Positions 37,796 through 46,520 of a DNA stretch of 64,000 bases are shown here, one piece after another. The notes beneath the pieces were generated by a model. The model did no database searches, had not been told where the DNA came from, and was given only the letters and a program-made list of their open reading frames with translations. Source of the DNA: Scylla paramamosain. Lineage: Eukaryota > Arthropoda > Malacostraca > Decapoda > Portunidae. Location of the stretch: assembly GCF_035594125.1 (NCBI RefSeq), contig NW_026973751.1, positions 1 to 64,000 on the forward strand. The letters are read 5' to 3'. Numbering within the stretch: position 1 is the first letter of the stretch; each line of letters begins with the position of its first letter. The position numbers were made by a program, and so were the translations under genes.

Positions 37796-38110
37796 TTAAC
37801 AGTCTACTATTAGTGAGTTAGCTGCAAGAAAATCGGTTCCCAAAATTGGATGTATAACGTCAGCAATGATGAAAGACCTAGGGAAGGAATGCCTAATACA
37901 TCGTATCCCAAGGTCTACATCGACTTCACCATAACAATGTATGGGTTTACCTGAAGCATTAGTAAGAGTAACAGCAGTTGGCCTGAGGAACGGAGTAAGT
38001 TCTGATTCATTAGGAAGCAGCGAAAGTGATGAACCAATATCTATCAAAAATTGGCAATTCTTGCAGCCGATTGTGGCACTTACTTTAAGTGGCAGTCCGA
38101 CGGTCGCAAC
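37796..38110 (-). pseudogene. Gypsy aspartic protease
   Basis: The minus-strand frame carries FLIDIGSSLSLLP, the retropepsin active-site region with D-I-G in place of the usual D-T-G, then FIIADVIHPILGTDFL, matching the second conserved block (I-L-G-x-D-F-L). It is in the same frame as the 937-codon pol frame but separated by a single TAA at 37796-37798 followed by AAC. In relatives, protease and RT are continuous, so the stop is probably a point mutation (for example from CAA). Confidence 0.75.
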
Positions 38111-38133
38111 TGATATTTCTACAGACTGCCCTA

Positions 38134-38969
38134 CTAGTTTCCCACCTGGTGGAATACGCGAGTGGGAGAAGAAGAACGAGAATTAGGATGAGAATCTGAC
38201 AAAATATTAGAAGCTGTAGAAGAAAGTATACACCATCGTTTACATGATTTTGCCCTGTTACCATAAGACAGATGGTACCTGCACACCTGAGGACGCTGCC
38301 CTTCATGAAAGGCGCGCACTCCAATGGGAACACAAGTTCTAGAAAATACATTATCCTGACAAGCTGAAGTGAAATTTGGGCCTCTATACCATTATCTCTG
38401 TTCCGGTTCGCAGGCCTGGACCCTTGTCTACCTTCCACCATGGAAACATTAGCGCTGTTGTTTACACTTGCATTACTTGAGCCATAGGCCAACAATGTCT
38501 CAGCTACACAAGCCATTTCCTCTAGTGTAGAGCTCTCCTCATATGTCACTAGGAGAGGTCTGATGCTACTAGGTAGTGCTTTAAAAAATTTCAACTTTAT
38601 AAAGGAATCATCCATCCTTAGTTCAGCAGCTATTTTACGCAACTCTCTCAAATACCTGGAAGGTCTGTCACACATTATGTTATTTTGATTAACAAGAGAG
38701 TCAAAAAGTTCAGGTTTTGACCTGGTGAAAAGAGATATCAAAGATTGCTTTAATTCACCATAGTCTGAAGAATTGATGACTTCATCACTCAATTGATTGA
38801 TTACTCTAAGTGGCAAATTTGATAATATATGGTGAAATTTAATACTTGAAACAGTGATCTTGGCAAGAACAAACTGTGATTCAATTACTGTAAAACACAC
38901 CAGATGTAAGTAGCGAACCCTCGTCCTGCTTCGGCATAGTTCCAAGGGCATAGATTCCAAACAAGACAA
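38134..38969 (-). pseudogene. gag: Gypsy gag, frameshifted
   Basis: The frame from 38969 carries FTVIESQFVLAKITVSSIKF and ELRKIAAELRMDDSFIKLKF, capsid-like text typical of arthropod Gypsy gag. Near 38320 the coding sense shifts to another frame with CRYHLSYGNRAKSCKRWC, the atypical C-x-x-H...C...C knuckle common in this group, ending at a stop near 38134. The N-terminus is not clearly defined. Gag would package the element RNA. One frame change breaks it here. Confidence 0.75.
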
Positions 38970-39088
38970 AAGTTAAAATAATAGAGTACCTGGACGACCA
39001 GCATATAGTCACTGTGTAGTTATAGTCTGCCACCAATCACCACAGTCCGTAGGCCGTCCCTGCTCCACGATGATCACATCACGTCTAG

Positions 39089-39105
39089 TCACTCCGGGGT
39101 AACCA
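39089..39105 (-). promoter_or_regulatory. Probable tRNA primer-binding site of the Gypsy element
   Basis: On the minus strand, two bases (AG) after the LTR end, the sequence is TGGTTACCCCGGAGTGA. The TGG start and 2-base spacing are those of a tRNA primer site. I could not assign the tRNA. Confidence 0.5.
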
Positions 39106-39107
39106 CT

Positions 39108-39122
39108 TGTAGAGCGGGGATC
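39108..39122 (-). repeat. Remnant of Gypsy 5' LTR
   Basis: 15 bases (TGTAGAGCGGGGATC) identical to the outer end of the 3' LTR at 34579-34593. The sequence then changes to the poly-T of a LINE tail. Confidence 0.8.
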
Positions 39123-39765
39123 TTTTTTTTTTTTTTTTTTTGTAGGAAGGACACTGGCCAAGGGCAACAAAAATCTAATAAAAAAAAATGCCCACTGAAA
39201 TGCCAGTCCCATAAAAGGGTCAAAGCAGTGGTCAAAAATTGATGAATAAGTGTCTTGAAACCTCCCTCTTGAAGGAATTCAAGTCATAGGAAGGTGGAAA
39301 TACAGAAGCAGGCAGGGAGTTCCAGAGTTTACCAGAGAAAGGGATGAATGATTGAGAATACTGGTTAACTCTTGCGTTAGAGAGGTGGACAGAATAGGGG
39401 TGAGAGAAAGAAGAAAGTCTTGTGCAGCGAGGCTGCGGAAGGAGGGGAGGCATGCAGTTAGCAAGATCAGAAGAGCAGTTAGCATGAAAATAGCGGTAGA
39501 AGACAGCTAGATATGCAACATTGCGGCGGTGAGTGAGAGGCTGAAGACAGTCAGTTAGAGGAGAGGAGTTGATGAGACGAAAAGCTTTTGATTCCATCCT
39601 GTCTAGAAGAGCATTATGAGTGGAACCCCCCCAGACATGTGAAACATGCTCCATACATGGACGGATAAGGCCCTTGTACAGAGTTAGCAGCTAGGGGGGG
39701 GTGAGAAAAACTGGCGGAGACGTCTCAGAACACCTAACTTCATAAAAGCTGTTTTAGCTAGAGAT
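39123..39765 (-). mobile_element. LINE (Jockey/CR1-like) 3' end, 5'-truncated
   Basis: A minus-strand fragment with poly-A (plus-strand T run 39123-39141), a 3' untranslated region (39142-39231) that matches the tail fragment at 31230-31330, and the C-terminus of ORF2. It extends upstream to about 39765 in another frame (LAKTAFMKLGVLRRLRQFFS), where a CR1/L2-like element abuts. It supplies the 3' end missing from the four longer copies, assuming it is the same family, as its style and shared tail suggest. Confidence 0.8.
39232..39654 (-). pseudogene. LINE ORF2 C-terminal domain
   Basis: 140 codons ending in a natural stop. The text HVSHVWGGSTHNALLDRMES, LTHRRNVAYLAVFYRYFHAN, FIPFSGKLWNSLPASVFPPS and LNSFKREVSRHLF is the conserved post-RT C-terminal region of this decapod LINE group; its function is poorly known. 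The upstream RT is missing from this copy, and a frame change lies just upstream near 39660. Confidence 0.8.
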
Positions 39766-39779
39766 GAGATAGTGAACAG

Positions 39780-40610
39780 GTGTTTAGAGCAGATGAGAAT
39801 GAGAAGCTGACAGATATTTCCATAACTAGGGAGATAGTGGAACAGGAGATAGATAGGCTAAAAAAGTTCAAGTCACCAGGACCTGATGAAATATATCCCA
39901 GAGTACTTAAGGAATGTAAAGAGATTATTAGTGAGCCGTTAGTTTCTGTCTTTAGGAAATCACTGGAGTCGGGTGAGGTACCAGTAATGTGGAGGCAGGC
40001 TAATGTAGTACCCATCTTTAAGAAAGGAGATAAAACTTTAGCGTCTAATTATAGACCTGTCAGCTTAACTTCAGTCGTAGGTAAAATGTTAGAGTCAATA
40101 ATAGCGAGGAACATTAGGGAACATTTAGACAAACATAACTTGATAAATCAGTCACAGCATGGCTTCACGAAGGGGAAGTCTTGCCTGACAAACTTATTAA
40201 GTTTTTACAGTAAGGTGTACGAGGCAGTAGATAATGGTGATAGTTATGATATCTTATATCTGGACTTTAGTAAAGCATTTGACAAGGTACCCCATCAAAG
40301 GCTCCTGAGAAAGGTTAGGGCACACGGGATAGATGGGAAGGTGTTAGGCTGGATAGGATCATGGCTTGGTAACAGGCGACAGAGAGTGGTAATAAATAGC
40401 TCGAAATCCGAGTGGGGTCATGTAATTAGTGGGGTACCACAGGGATCAGTATTAGGGCCATTGTTATTTCTAATGTATATCAATGACTTGGATAGTGGAA
40501 TTAGTAGTGATGTTAGTAAATTTGCGGATGACACAAAGATAGGTAGATTAATTAGGTCAGAATCGGATGCCATCGCCTTGCAGGCAGACTTAGATAGAAT
40601 GAATGAATGA
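39780..40610 (+). pseudogene. CR1/L2-like reverse transcriptase
   Basis: 276 open codons covering almost the whole RT: FKSPGPDEIYPRVLKE, VPIFKKGDKTLASNYRPVSL, NQSQHGFTKGKSCLTNLL, ILYLDFSKAFDKVPHQRLL (first catalytic Asp), ISGVPQGSVLGPLLFLMYIN and SKFADDTKIGRLI (FADD). This wording is standard for CR1/L2-clade elements. Endonuclease and ORF1 are absent. All RT catalytic residues are intact, and the frame breaks only in a short tandem repeat at its end, so this fragment looks fairly young. Confidence 0.9.
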
Positions 40611-40767
40611 ATGGACGGATAGATGGTAAATGCAATTTAATATCAATAAATGCAAAGTGCTTAGCGTAGGTAGAGGAAACCCACACAATAGGTACACATT
40701 AGACAACCAAACTCTGGTAGGTAAAGGGTACGAGAAAGATTAGGAATTATAGTTAGCTCTGAACTCC

Positions 40768-40775
40768 GTCTAAGG
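40768..40775. repeat. Probable 8-bp hAT target site (left copy)
   Basis: GTCTAAGG immediately precedes the hAT terminal sequence CAGTGGTTCCC. hAT elements duplicate 8 bp, but the right end of the element is missing, so the partner copy cannot be checked. Confidence 0.45.
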
Positions 40776-42717
40776 CAGTGGTTCCCAAACTATCTTACCT
40801 GACGCCCCCTTTTTGCTTCCAGTAGACCCGCACGCCCCCAGTGCCTCTTTTTTTTTTTTTTCATATGAAATGATTCTTACATTTATTTCTTAGCATTGTT
40901 CAGGAAAACATATTTGTTTGTATTACATTTTAATAATGAAAGCCACTCAAACAAATAATAGTACATTCCAGTAACTAAAAAGGAAACATTTGGTTCAAAA
41001 TGAGCGAAAAAAAAGGTTTGAACATTAGCAAATTGGCAAAATTGAGTTGCAATTTTAAGAAAAAAATAATTTGAAAACATGGCATATAATATTTGGAATG
41101 ACTCATGAGACTAAGGCAAAATTTATGAACTAATTTAGTGAGATGGATGCTGCTGCTTCTTCCTCACAAGATCAGAAATTCTAGGATTGAAGGATGACAG
41201 CGCACAACGCAAGTCATTTTCTACATCAAGTCGGTTGCGCTGTTTTGTTTTCAGAACAACAAGAGCTGAAAATCCTGCTTCACAAAGATAAGTAGAAGAA
41301 AAGGGAAGAATCACACGAAGTGCTTCTTCACCTATTTTTGGGTACATGGGGAGATATTTCACCCAAAACTCTTCTAACTTAATTGTTTCAAAGTCCCTTT
41401 TCGCGCTGGAGTCACATTTCAAATCGATGGCTTCCTCTTGCAGTGATTCCAGTAACAACTCCACATCAGTGTTAAATGGATTCTGCACCAATGTCCAAAG
41501 AGAATTCTCCATTGAGACATCTGGAAAATAGTGTATAAATTCCTCAGCAAGGGAATGCAGATGTGATAAAACCTCTTTTGTCACGTCATACTGCTCATTG
41601 TTTCTCTCCTCAGATAAGAGCTCATTCAGATGTGAGAACGATGAAAAGTTCCCAACTTGTACTTTTCGTTTCCAAAGATGAATTTTTCGGTGAAAGCTCT
41701 GATCACATCAGAGTGTGCAATGATGTTTGTGTTTCTTCCTTGTAGCTTCAAATTGAGGTTGTTGATAGCCTCAAAAAAGTCCACAAGGTATGCTAGTGAG
41801 AGCTGAAAGTCTTCCTCTCTGAATGCTTCATACAGTTTGTCTTGTTTCTGCTTCTGCAAGAAAATTTTCACTTCATCTTTGAGCTCGTAAAGACGACTCA
41901 GCATGTTTCCCTTGGAAAGCCAGCGGACTTCGGTGTGAAACAGGAGAGTCTTGTAATCAGTGCCCAAATCTGAGCAAAGAGCTGCGAAAAGCCTAGAATT
42001 CAAAGAGCTATTCTTTACAAAATTCACCACTTTTATTTCCAAATTCAGTGAACTGCGTAGATTACCAGGCAGAGTTTTGCTTGCTAATGATTGTCTGTGG
42101 ATAACACAGTGAGTCCCAGTTACAGCAGGATTTTTTTTCTTTCACCAGCTTCACAAATCCAGAGCGAGATCCAATCATTGATGGGGCACCATCAGTACAA
42201 ACACCGACTAATTTTTCCCATGAAAGACCGTGCTCTTGGAAAAACTCATCAACCTTTGAAAAAACATTGATGGCCTTTGCTGTTGTCTCCAGTGCTGCTG
42301 AGAAAAGAATTTCTTCTTTCACAGTTCCTTCATCCACGAATCGAGAATAAACAAGCAGCTGGCAGAGGTGAGCAGCATCAGTACTTTCATCGCACTGTAT
42401 TGCAAAGAAGCGAGATGCTTTTATTTTGTCCAAAACTTGTTCTTTTATGTCTTCTGAAAGTTCGTCAATGCGACGCTTCACTGTGTTATCTGATAAGGAA
42501 ATCTTTGATAACTTTCTTTGGCTTTCTTCCCCAAGCACAGTATTTGCAGCACTCAAAATGCAGGGTTTTACAAGAGTCTCCCCCACAGAGTGAGGCTTCT
42601 TTGTTTTTGCAATAAGTAGTGACAGCTCGTAAGATGCTTCCACCAGTTTCCACGTTTCTTGAAAAACACTGCTTGAGTCCAGCTTCATACGATTCAGCAA
42701 ACAAAGAGAATAAAGAT
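40776..42717 (-). mobile_element. hAT DNA transposon (ZBED5/FAM200-like), right end missing
   Basis: Starts with CAGTGGTTCCCAAACT, a typical hAT terminal inverted repeat, followed by a non-coding end (40792-41134) and a minus-strand transposase (42717-41135). The N-terminal end, including any BED zinc finger and the second inverted repeat, is gone: at about 42718 the sequence becomes Penelope-like. It interrupts the CR1/L2-like LINE on its left. Confidence 0.87.
41135..42717 (-). pseudogene. hAT transposase, ZBED5/FAM200 type, broken
   Basis: Three consecutive minus-strand frames (42717-42062, 42042-41626 and 41584-41135) read as one protein with breaks near 42050 and 41600. Visible: IAKTKKPHSVGETLVKPCI, FFAIQCDESTDAAHLCQLL (first catalytic Asp region), LVGVCTDGAPSMIGSRSGFV (second Asp region), ALCSDLGTDYKTLLFHTEVR with WLSKGNMLSR, and the C-terminal dimerisation domain ILPFSSTYLCEAGFSALVVL with KTKQRNRL. 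In active relatives this enzyme cuts and pastes the element. Here the N-terminus is lost and two shifts inactivate it. Confidence 0.88.
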
Positions 42718-43281
42718 CCCTGTACAACCAGCGAAAGAGAGAGGTATATATGTGTACCAAATTCGGACAAGGCTTCCATAATCAATAAATATTTGTCTAA
42801 AACAGGATTAAAAATAGCAACATTAGCGGGAGAGAAAATTGGTGAGCTAACGAGGACTAAAGAGACCAGACTTGTTAATAATAACAGCGTAGTGTACAGC
42901 ATACCATGCAAAGGTTGTACAAAGCAGTACATAGGAGAAACAGGCAGGGGACTTAAAACAAGAATAGCAGAGCATAGGAAAGATGTTTTAAAACACAACA
43001 CATCAAACTCCCTTGTATTGCACATAGAAAAATGTAAACACCTACCAAAATGGGAAGAGGCTAAAGAAATTAGAGTTGGATTGAAGAAAAGAATGAGAAA
43101 AGCTATAGAGGGAGCCCTCATAACAACTAGGGCGGGTAATTCTGCCAAATTGGCCCTCAGGTCAGGTACAAGGAAAATCCCCAGTAAAGGCTCATCACGT
43201 AGGCGGATAATGCCATCTAGGAAAATAAAATTAGGTGAGCTACACGCCAGGATGGCAATACTCTGTACGAATGTCAAATGA
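42718..43281 (+). pseudogene. Penelope-like GIY-YIG endonuclease (5' incomplete)
   Basis: An open frame ending at a TGA at 43279-43281. The first credible residues follow the hAT junction (PCTTSERERYICVPNSDKAS). Then come VVYSIPCKGCTKQYIGETGR, in which a C-x-x-C pair precedes Y-I-G-E-T-G-R, and LKTRIAEHRKDVL with the catalytic Arg, plus SLVLHIEKCKHLP. These are the GIY-YIG core motifs used by Penelope-like elements to nick their targets. The RT that should precede is missing, so the fragment is a relic, although this domain itself is intact. Confidence 0.85.
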
Positions 43282-43332
43282 GAAAATTTTGTATGTTGTT
43301 ATAAATAGTGTGTTTTCACTCATGTAAATCAG

Positions 43333-43370
43333 TCTCTCTGAGGATGGCTATTCAGCCGAAACGTTAGAGA
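43333..43370 (+). ncRNA. Hammerhead-ribozyme-like motif of the Penelope-like element
   Basis: TCTCT (43333-43337) could pair with AGAGA (43366-43370). Between them lie CTGAGGA (43338-43344, one change from the hammerhead CUGAUGA core), a small hairpin GGCT-ATTC-AGCC (43346-43357) and GAAA (43358-43361). Stem III is essentially absent, so the structure is degenerate or minimal. Hammerhead motifs are known from Penelope-like termini. Confidence 0.4.
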
Positions 43371-43427
43371 TTAAAAGAATCCTAACTCCTCCCTGGGTCT
43401 TTATCCCCCTTCCTAAACCCTCTCTGT

Positions 43428-43560
43428 TATATATACGGTTTAAAACATGGAATTCCATTCCTGAGCAAACCAAAATTCATACATCATTGAAAACATTTAA
43501 AAAACACTATAAACAACATATAATTTCCTCATACTGACGTCTTTCTCTATTAGTACTTTC
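43428..43560 (+). mobile_element. LINE C-terminal remnant
   Basis: The plus-strand text FKTWNSIPEQTKIHTSLKTF followed by KKHYKQHI, ending in a stop near 43537, matches the usual post-RT C-terminus of many LINE ORF2 proteins (W-N-S-I/L-P, then a basic tail). Nothing upstream belongs to it. A low-complexity AT-rich tail follows. Confidence 0.6.
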
Positions 43561-43790
43561 ATTTTCGTTTTCTTTTCTTATTTTCTTCACCCAATATTTG
43601 ATTATGAAATATCTTCAGATAATAATCTCATGATTTCTACCGATAATGTAATTACATACATAAGTATACTGAAAATATTATTCATTTGTACTTTGTGTGC
43701 ATATACATCACAAATCCTTCTTTCTTTCTTTATTTATTTATTTATTTTTATTTTACTGCTCAAAAATTGGGCTGCCTAAAGAGTATAGAT
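43561..43790. other. AT-rich spacer
   Basis: Low-complexity AT-rich DNA with a TTTC and TTTA short-repeat stretch at 43720-43755. No feature is recognised. Confidence 0.5.
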
Positions 43791-43791
43791 C

Positions 43792-43865
43792 AGGGGTTCT
43801 TAACCTTTTGATGGTTCCATATGTAGTGCTGGAAATTAATTATGTATATTTCTATTTTTTTTTTT
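43792..43865 (+). mobile_element. Possible solitary hAT-like terminus
   Basis: CAGGGGTTCTTAACCTTTTG has the form of a hAT/Charlie-type terminal inverted repeat. I found no matching opposite end within the next kilobase, so it may be a remnant or chance. Confidence 0.35.
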
Positions 43866-43869
43866 TTCT

Positions 43870-44988
43870 AGGCTAAGGCCCATGTAATGTGCGGGGATGA
43901 CCAGACAGTCTCAGTATCATGTGACTAACCGCCCCCTTCCCCTCCTCTCCTCAGTTTCCTTTTGTCCTTACTTTTTCTCCCTCTCAGCGTCACTGTGTTG
44001 ACCACTTCTATGATAAATATACCCCGTGAATAAACGTAATTTCTCCTGCTTGGCCAGGTTATAGAGGCGAATTTTTCACCTAATTCCAGAGAATGGGGAG
44101 CCCTTAATACGATCAAATTAATTCTATAATGGTAAGGTCTTAAGCCAGCTCAAACAAATCCCAGATAATTACGCCACGCCAATGAGGTTGACGAATCTGA
44201 TAAGTCTTCTTTGCTTCGCCGTCCTCTTACCCCTGTTGCTACGCAAGCCGGGAAGAGATACCAGACCTTGACTAATTCCCCAATTGATTTCAAAAGTCCA
44301 TTGAATTAAACTTCTTAAAGTAACAACTATAAAGTAAACAGTAACTTAATTATTCATATTTTTCATCCCTGAACTCACAACCTAGTCGCCCCCCCCACTA
44401 ACACAAAATTATAACTCTTAATAAATTTCCCCACTGGAAACCTTTATCCTTAGTTTCCCGCCTATTTCCTCACAAGCAAAGCCAGTCTCTCTCGGATTCT
44501 CCTCAGTCTCTCTCGGATTCTCCTCAGATATTCCTGTTGATAAACTATTGTTCTGAGTGGATAGATATTCACATTTTTTCGTTCCTTTTGTTGGTTCTCT
44601 CCACGTGACTAGTGCAACCACCTGGTTCGAGATCACCGTGTGAGACTGTCCTCAGGTCTATACATACCTTTTAGGTATATTTTTTATTTATTTATTTATT
44701 CTCTGGTCTCCCCCGCAATTCAGTAGTCGCGAAGATATCTCCATCGCAGTTTTATGTAACTGAAGAGTACGCTACCATTCTTTTGTATTTCTGGATTCCT
44801 TTTTTTTATTATTATTATTCGGATTATTCCATTATCAATTAAAAATCTATAAAAGTGTCAATATTTGTATTTCTTTTAATCCAGTGATAGGATTTGTGAT
44901 TATCGTCTGCCACAAGGGAACATCACTCGTGGGCACTAACTGAAGGTGACTTTTATTTTATATATTTTTTTTTTTTCGTGGGCACTAA
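43870..44988 (+). repeat. Probable 5' LTR region of the outer LTR element
   Basis: This 1.1-kb non-coding stretch lies directly upstream of the outer element's primer site, where its 5' LTR should be. It has LTR-like content: a polyadenylation word AATAAA at 44029-44034, two tandem 21-bp copies starting CAGTCTCTCTCGG at 44483-44524, and a repeated CGTGGGCACTAA word (near 44928 and 44977) at the presumed 3' edge. I could not define the left boundary, and no matching 3' LTR is seen near 62.6-62.9 kb, so the call rests on position. Confidence 0.4.
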
Positions 44989-44990
44989 AC

Positions 44991-45010
44991 TGGTGAGCAG
45001 CGGTGGCATT
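44991..45010 (+). promoter_or_regulatory. Primer-binding-like site of the outer element (tRNA-Leu type, diverged)
   Basis: TGGTGAGCAGCGGTGGCATT resembles the inner element's primer site at 47885-47904 (TGGTGGCAGCGGTGGGATTC), with a one-base insertion and a substitution. It lies 46 bases before the first ORF of the outer element. Confidence 0.6.
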
Positions 45011-45056
45011 TATTTCGCGACTGACCGAAAGAGGTGGAGACTGGAAATAATTGTAA

Positions 45057-45581
45057 ATGTTGAAGGTGGCACTTGTAGGGCATAGCCAGATTCCCCGGCA
45101 TCTAAAGGTAACAAATGTGCAAATTAGGATATTCAGAGTCCCTGGAGCAAAGGCTAGAACTTTCTTTGAGGATGATCGGTTAAATCGAGTACTCGAGTGG
45201 GAACATGACTTGACCATCTTGTGGATAGGCAGCAATGACATAGAAACATCTACCAATCCCGCTAGGATTTTCTCCGATGTTAAGAACATCATCAAAGAAA
45301 TCACTGCCAAATGCCAATCACTAGTGCATGTCTGCCAAATTGAACCCAGGACCAACCCTAAGGGAATGTCAGTGGAGAAATATAAGAAATTCCAAGTAGG
45401 AATCAATAATAGAGTAAAGAGAGCCCTGAAGACCCCAAACATTCATTTTAATAATATTCAATTTGTACAAGAACTGAGCGAGGATGGTGTTCACTGGGAC
45501 GAGAGAGGCCAAGCTCAAGTAATCAGTAAGATCAAAAGAGTTATTGAAGGTCACAGTAGCGATAGAGAGGCAGTGGAGTAG
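45057..45581 (+). CDS. SGNH-hydrolase-like ORF upstream of gag (outer element)
   Basis: 174 intact codons from the ATG at 45057, the first ATG after the primer site. It carries the hallmark blocks of SGNH/GDSL hydrolases in order: block I GHSQ with the putative nucleophile Ser10 (GHS instead of GDS), block II Gly30 in FRVPGAKART, block III GSND with Asn60, and block V DGVHW with Asp143 and His146. Such enzymes remove acyl or acetyl groups from esters. No signal peptide or membrane segment is seen, so it would act in the cytoplasm. It precedes gag by 118 bases in a different frame. The related inner element has the same ORF in the same place, so it belongs to the element and not to a host gene. 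The substrate is unknown. Confidence 0.8.
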   Translation: MLKVALVGHSQIPRHLKVTNVQIRIFRVPGAKARTFFEDDRLNRVLEWEHDLTILWIGSNDIETSTNPARIFSDVKNIIKEITAKCQSLVHVCQIEPRTNPKGMSVEKYKKFQVGINNRVKRALKTPNIHFNNIQFVQELSEDGVHWDERGQAQVISKIKRVIEGHSSDREAVE

Positions 45582-45699
45582 AACACATTGTCCTGGAAGA
45601 AGAAAACCTGAGCGCATACTGTGTATCGCAGGTCACCTAACAATCACCCTGAGAGATTGTGTTCTACACCCAGTACGTTAAACTTCCATGTGAGCAAAG

Positions 45700-46520
45700 A
45701 TGACTGATAATGTTCGCCTCCCAAGGGGTGGATTAGACCCGTGGCAGGACTTAATGGATCACAACACCAGAGAGAGCCTGGGAGCAGTTAAACATGAAAG
45801 TAAAGGGAAAGACTTGAACACTTTAGAACAGGAAGTAGAGGAACTAAAGCAAATCTTAAATCAACAAAATCAGGTAATTGGGCGCTTGGCTAACATCCCT
45901 AATTTACACAGAGCACCTAGCACTCCCACCAAACCCCGAGATATCCCAATTCTTGAACTCCACCACCTACAAGGTCTTGACTCAACTACCCAACTGCAAA
46001 TTTTCATTGAACTGGTGGAGCAAAGTAGCAATGAGGACACCCGCAAAGTGCAAATTGCAAAGAGTAGGGTCAGCAGCGAGCTCGCGGCTCTCATACATAA
46101 CCATCAAACCTTACATCATTGTCACACCTGGAATAGTATTAAACAATTGCTTCTATCACAATTCTCCCAAGAGGTTAACTTTGACAGGGCGTGGAGAGAC
46201 ATAGACGCACAGACATATGACTGGGTAGAATCTCCCCAAGCATTTGCCAACAAATTCACTTGCAAATATGCCACCCTAGAGACGAGCTTTCCAGGAGAGA
46301 AACTCCCTAAATGTGAGAAAATTATCAAAAGAAAGTTGTGGCAGGGCTTAACCCAAGAAGCAAAGGCTAGACTAGAAGGTTTCCTGGATGAGGATTATCC
46401 TCTTGATAAATTTATTGACAGGGTAGAACATGAGCGCCAACTGCTCGAGGCTGCCCATACTTCCCCCATTGCTAGAATTAAACCTGAACTGGGAAAATCT
46501 AGATCAAAACCCATTGGTAG
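45700..46520 (+). pseudogene. gag: Outer gag, part 1 (N-terminal, interrupted)
   Basis: Opens at the ATG 45700 (MTDNVRLPRGGLDPW). A coiled-coil-like stretch (LNTLEQEVEELKQILNQQNQ) is followed by a capsid-like region with RAWRDIDAQTYDWVESPQAF, KLPKCEKIIKRKLWQGLTQE and DKFIDRVEHERQLL, each matched at the same place by the inner gag. At codon 274 the frame is interrupted by the inner element's LTR (46521). The apparent end at 46557 is read inside that LTR. The remaining 97 codons lie at 55471-55761. Confidence 0.85.
46517..46520. repeat. Target site duplication GTAG (left)
   Basis: The four bases before the inner element's TGTAACG end, repeated at 55466-55469 right after its CGTTACA end. Counting one copy restores the outer gag frame. 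Confidence 0.9.

Larger units (their letters stand above)
34579..39122 (-). mobile_element. Ty3/Gypsy LTR retrotransposon, minus strand, 5' LTR almost lost
   Basis: A 4.5-kb element: 3' LTR at 34579-34883, polypurine tract at 34884-34905, pol frame 37720-34907, protease about 38110-37796, gag about 38969-38134, primer-binding-like site about 39089-39105. Only 15 bases of the 5' LTR remain at 39108-39122, identical to 34579-34593. The right side is replaced by a LINE tail. On its left it cuts LINE copy 4. Gag is frameshifted, and one stop separates protease from RT, but the remaining pol frame is open over 937 codons, so decay is modest. Confidence 0.9.
39770..40775 (+). mobile_element. CR1/L2-like LINE, truncated at both ends
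   Basis: A plus-strand RT-bearing fragment. Its left edge abuts the LINE 3' fragment near 39766, and its right edge is cut by the hAT end at 40776. The text after the long frame continues in shifted frames (MQFNINKCKVLSVG, then IIVSSELRL) to 40770. A GAAT/GAATG short repeat at 40596-40615 coincides with the frame break. Confidence 0.85.
42718..43400 (+). mobile_element. Penelope-like element 3' part
   Basis: A plus-strand fragment that begins near 42718 at the hAT break. It contains the C-terminal linker and GIY-YIG endonuclease of a Penelope-like retroelement and a downstream terminal region with a hammerhead-like motif (43333-43370). RT is absent. The end is placed near 43400, before a different LINE remnant. 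Penelope-like elements are common in crustaceans. Confidence 0.83.

Noticed and set aside
42486..43277. Long 263-codon minus-strand frame across the hAT/Penelope junction
   Set aside because: It spans two unrelated elements in the wrong frame for hAT and antisense to the GIY-YIG coding strand.
45057..45581. Reading the SGNH-like ORF as a host esterase gene
   Set aside because: A homologous ORF occupies the same position between primer site and gag in the inner element, so it belongs to the element lineage.
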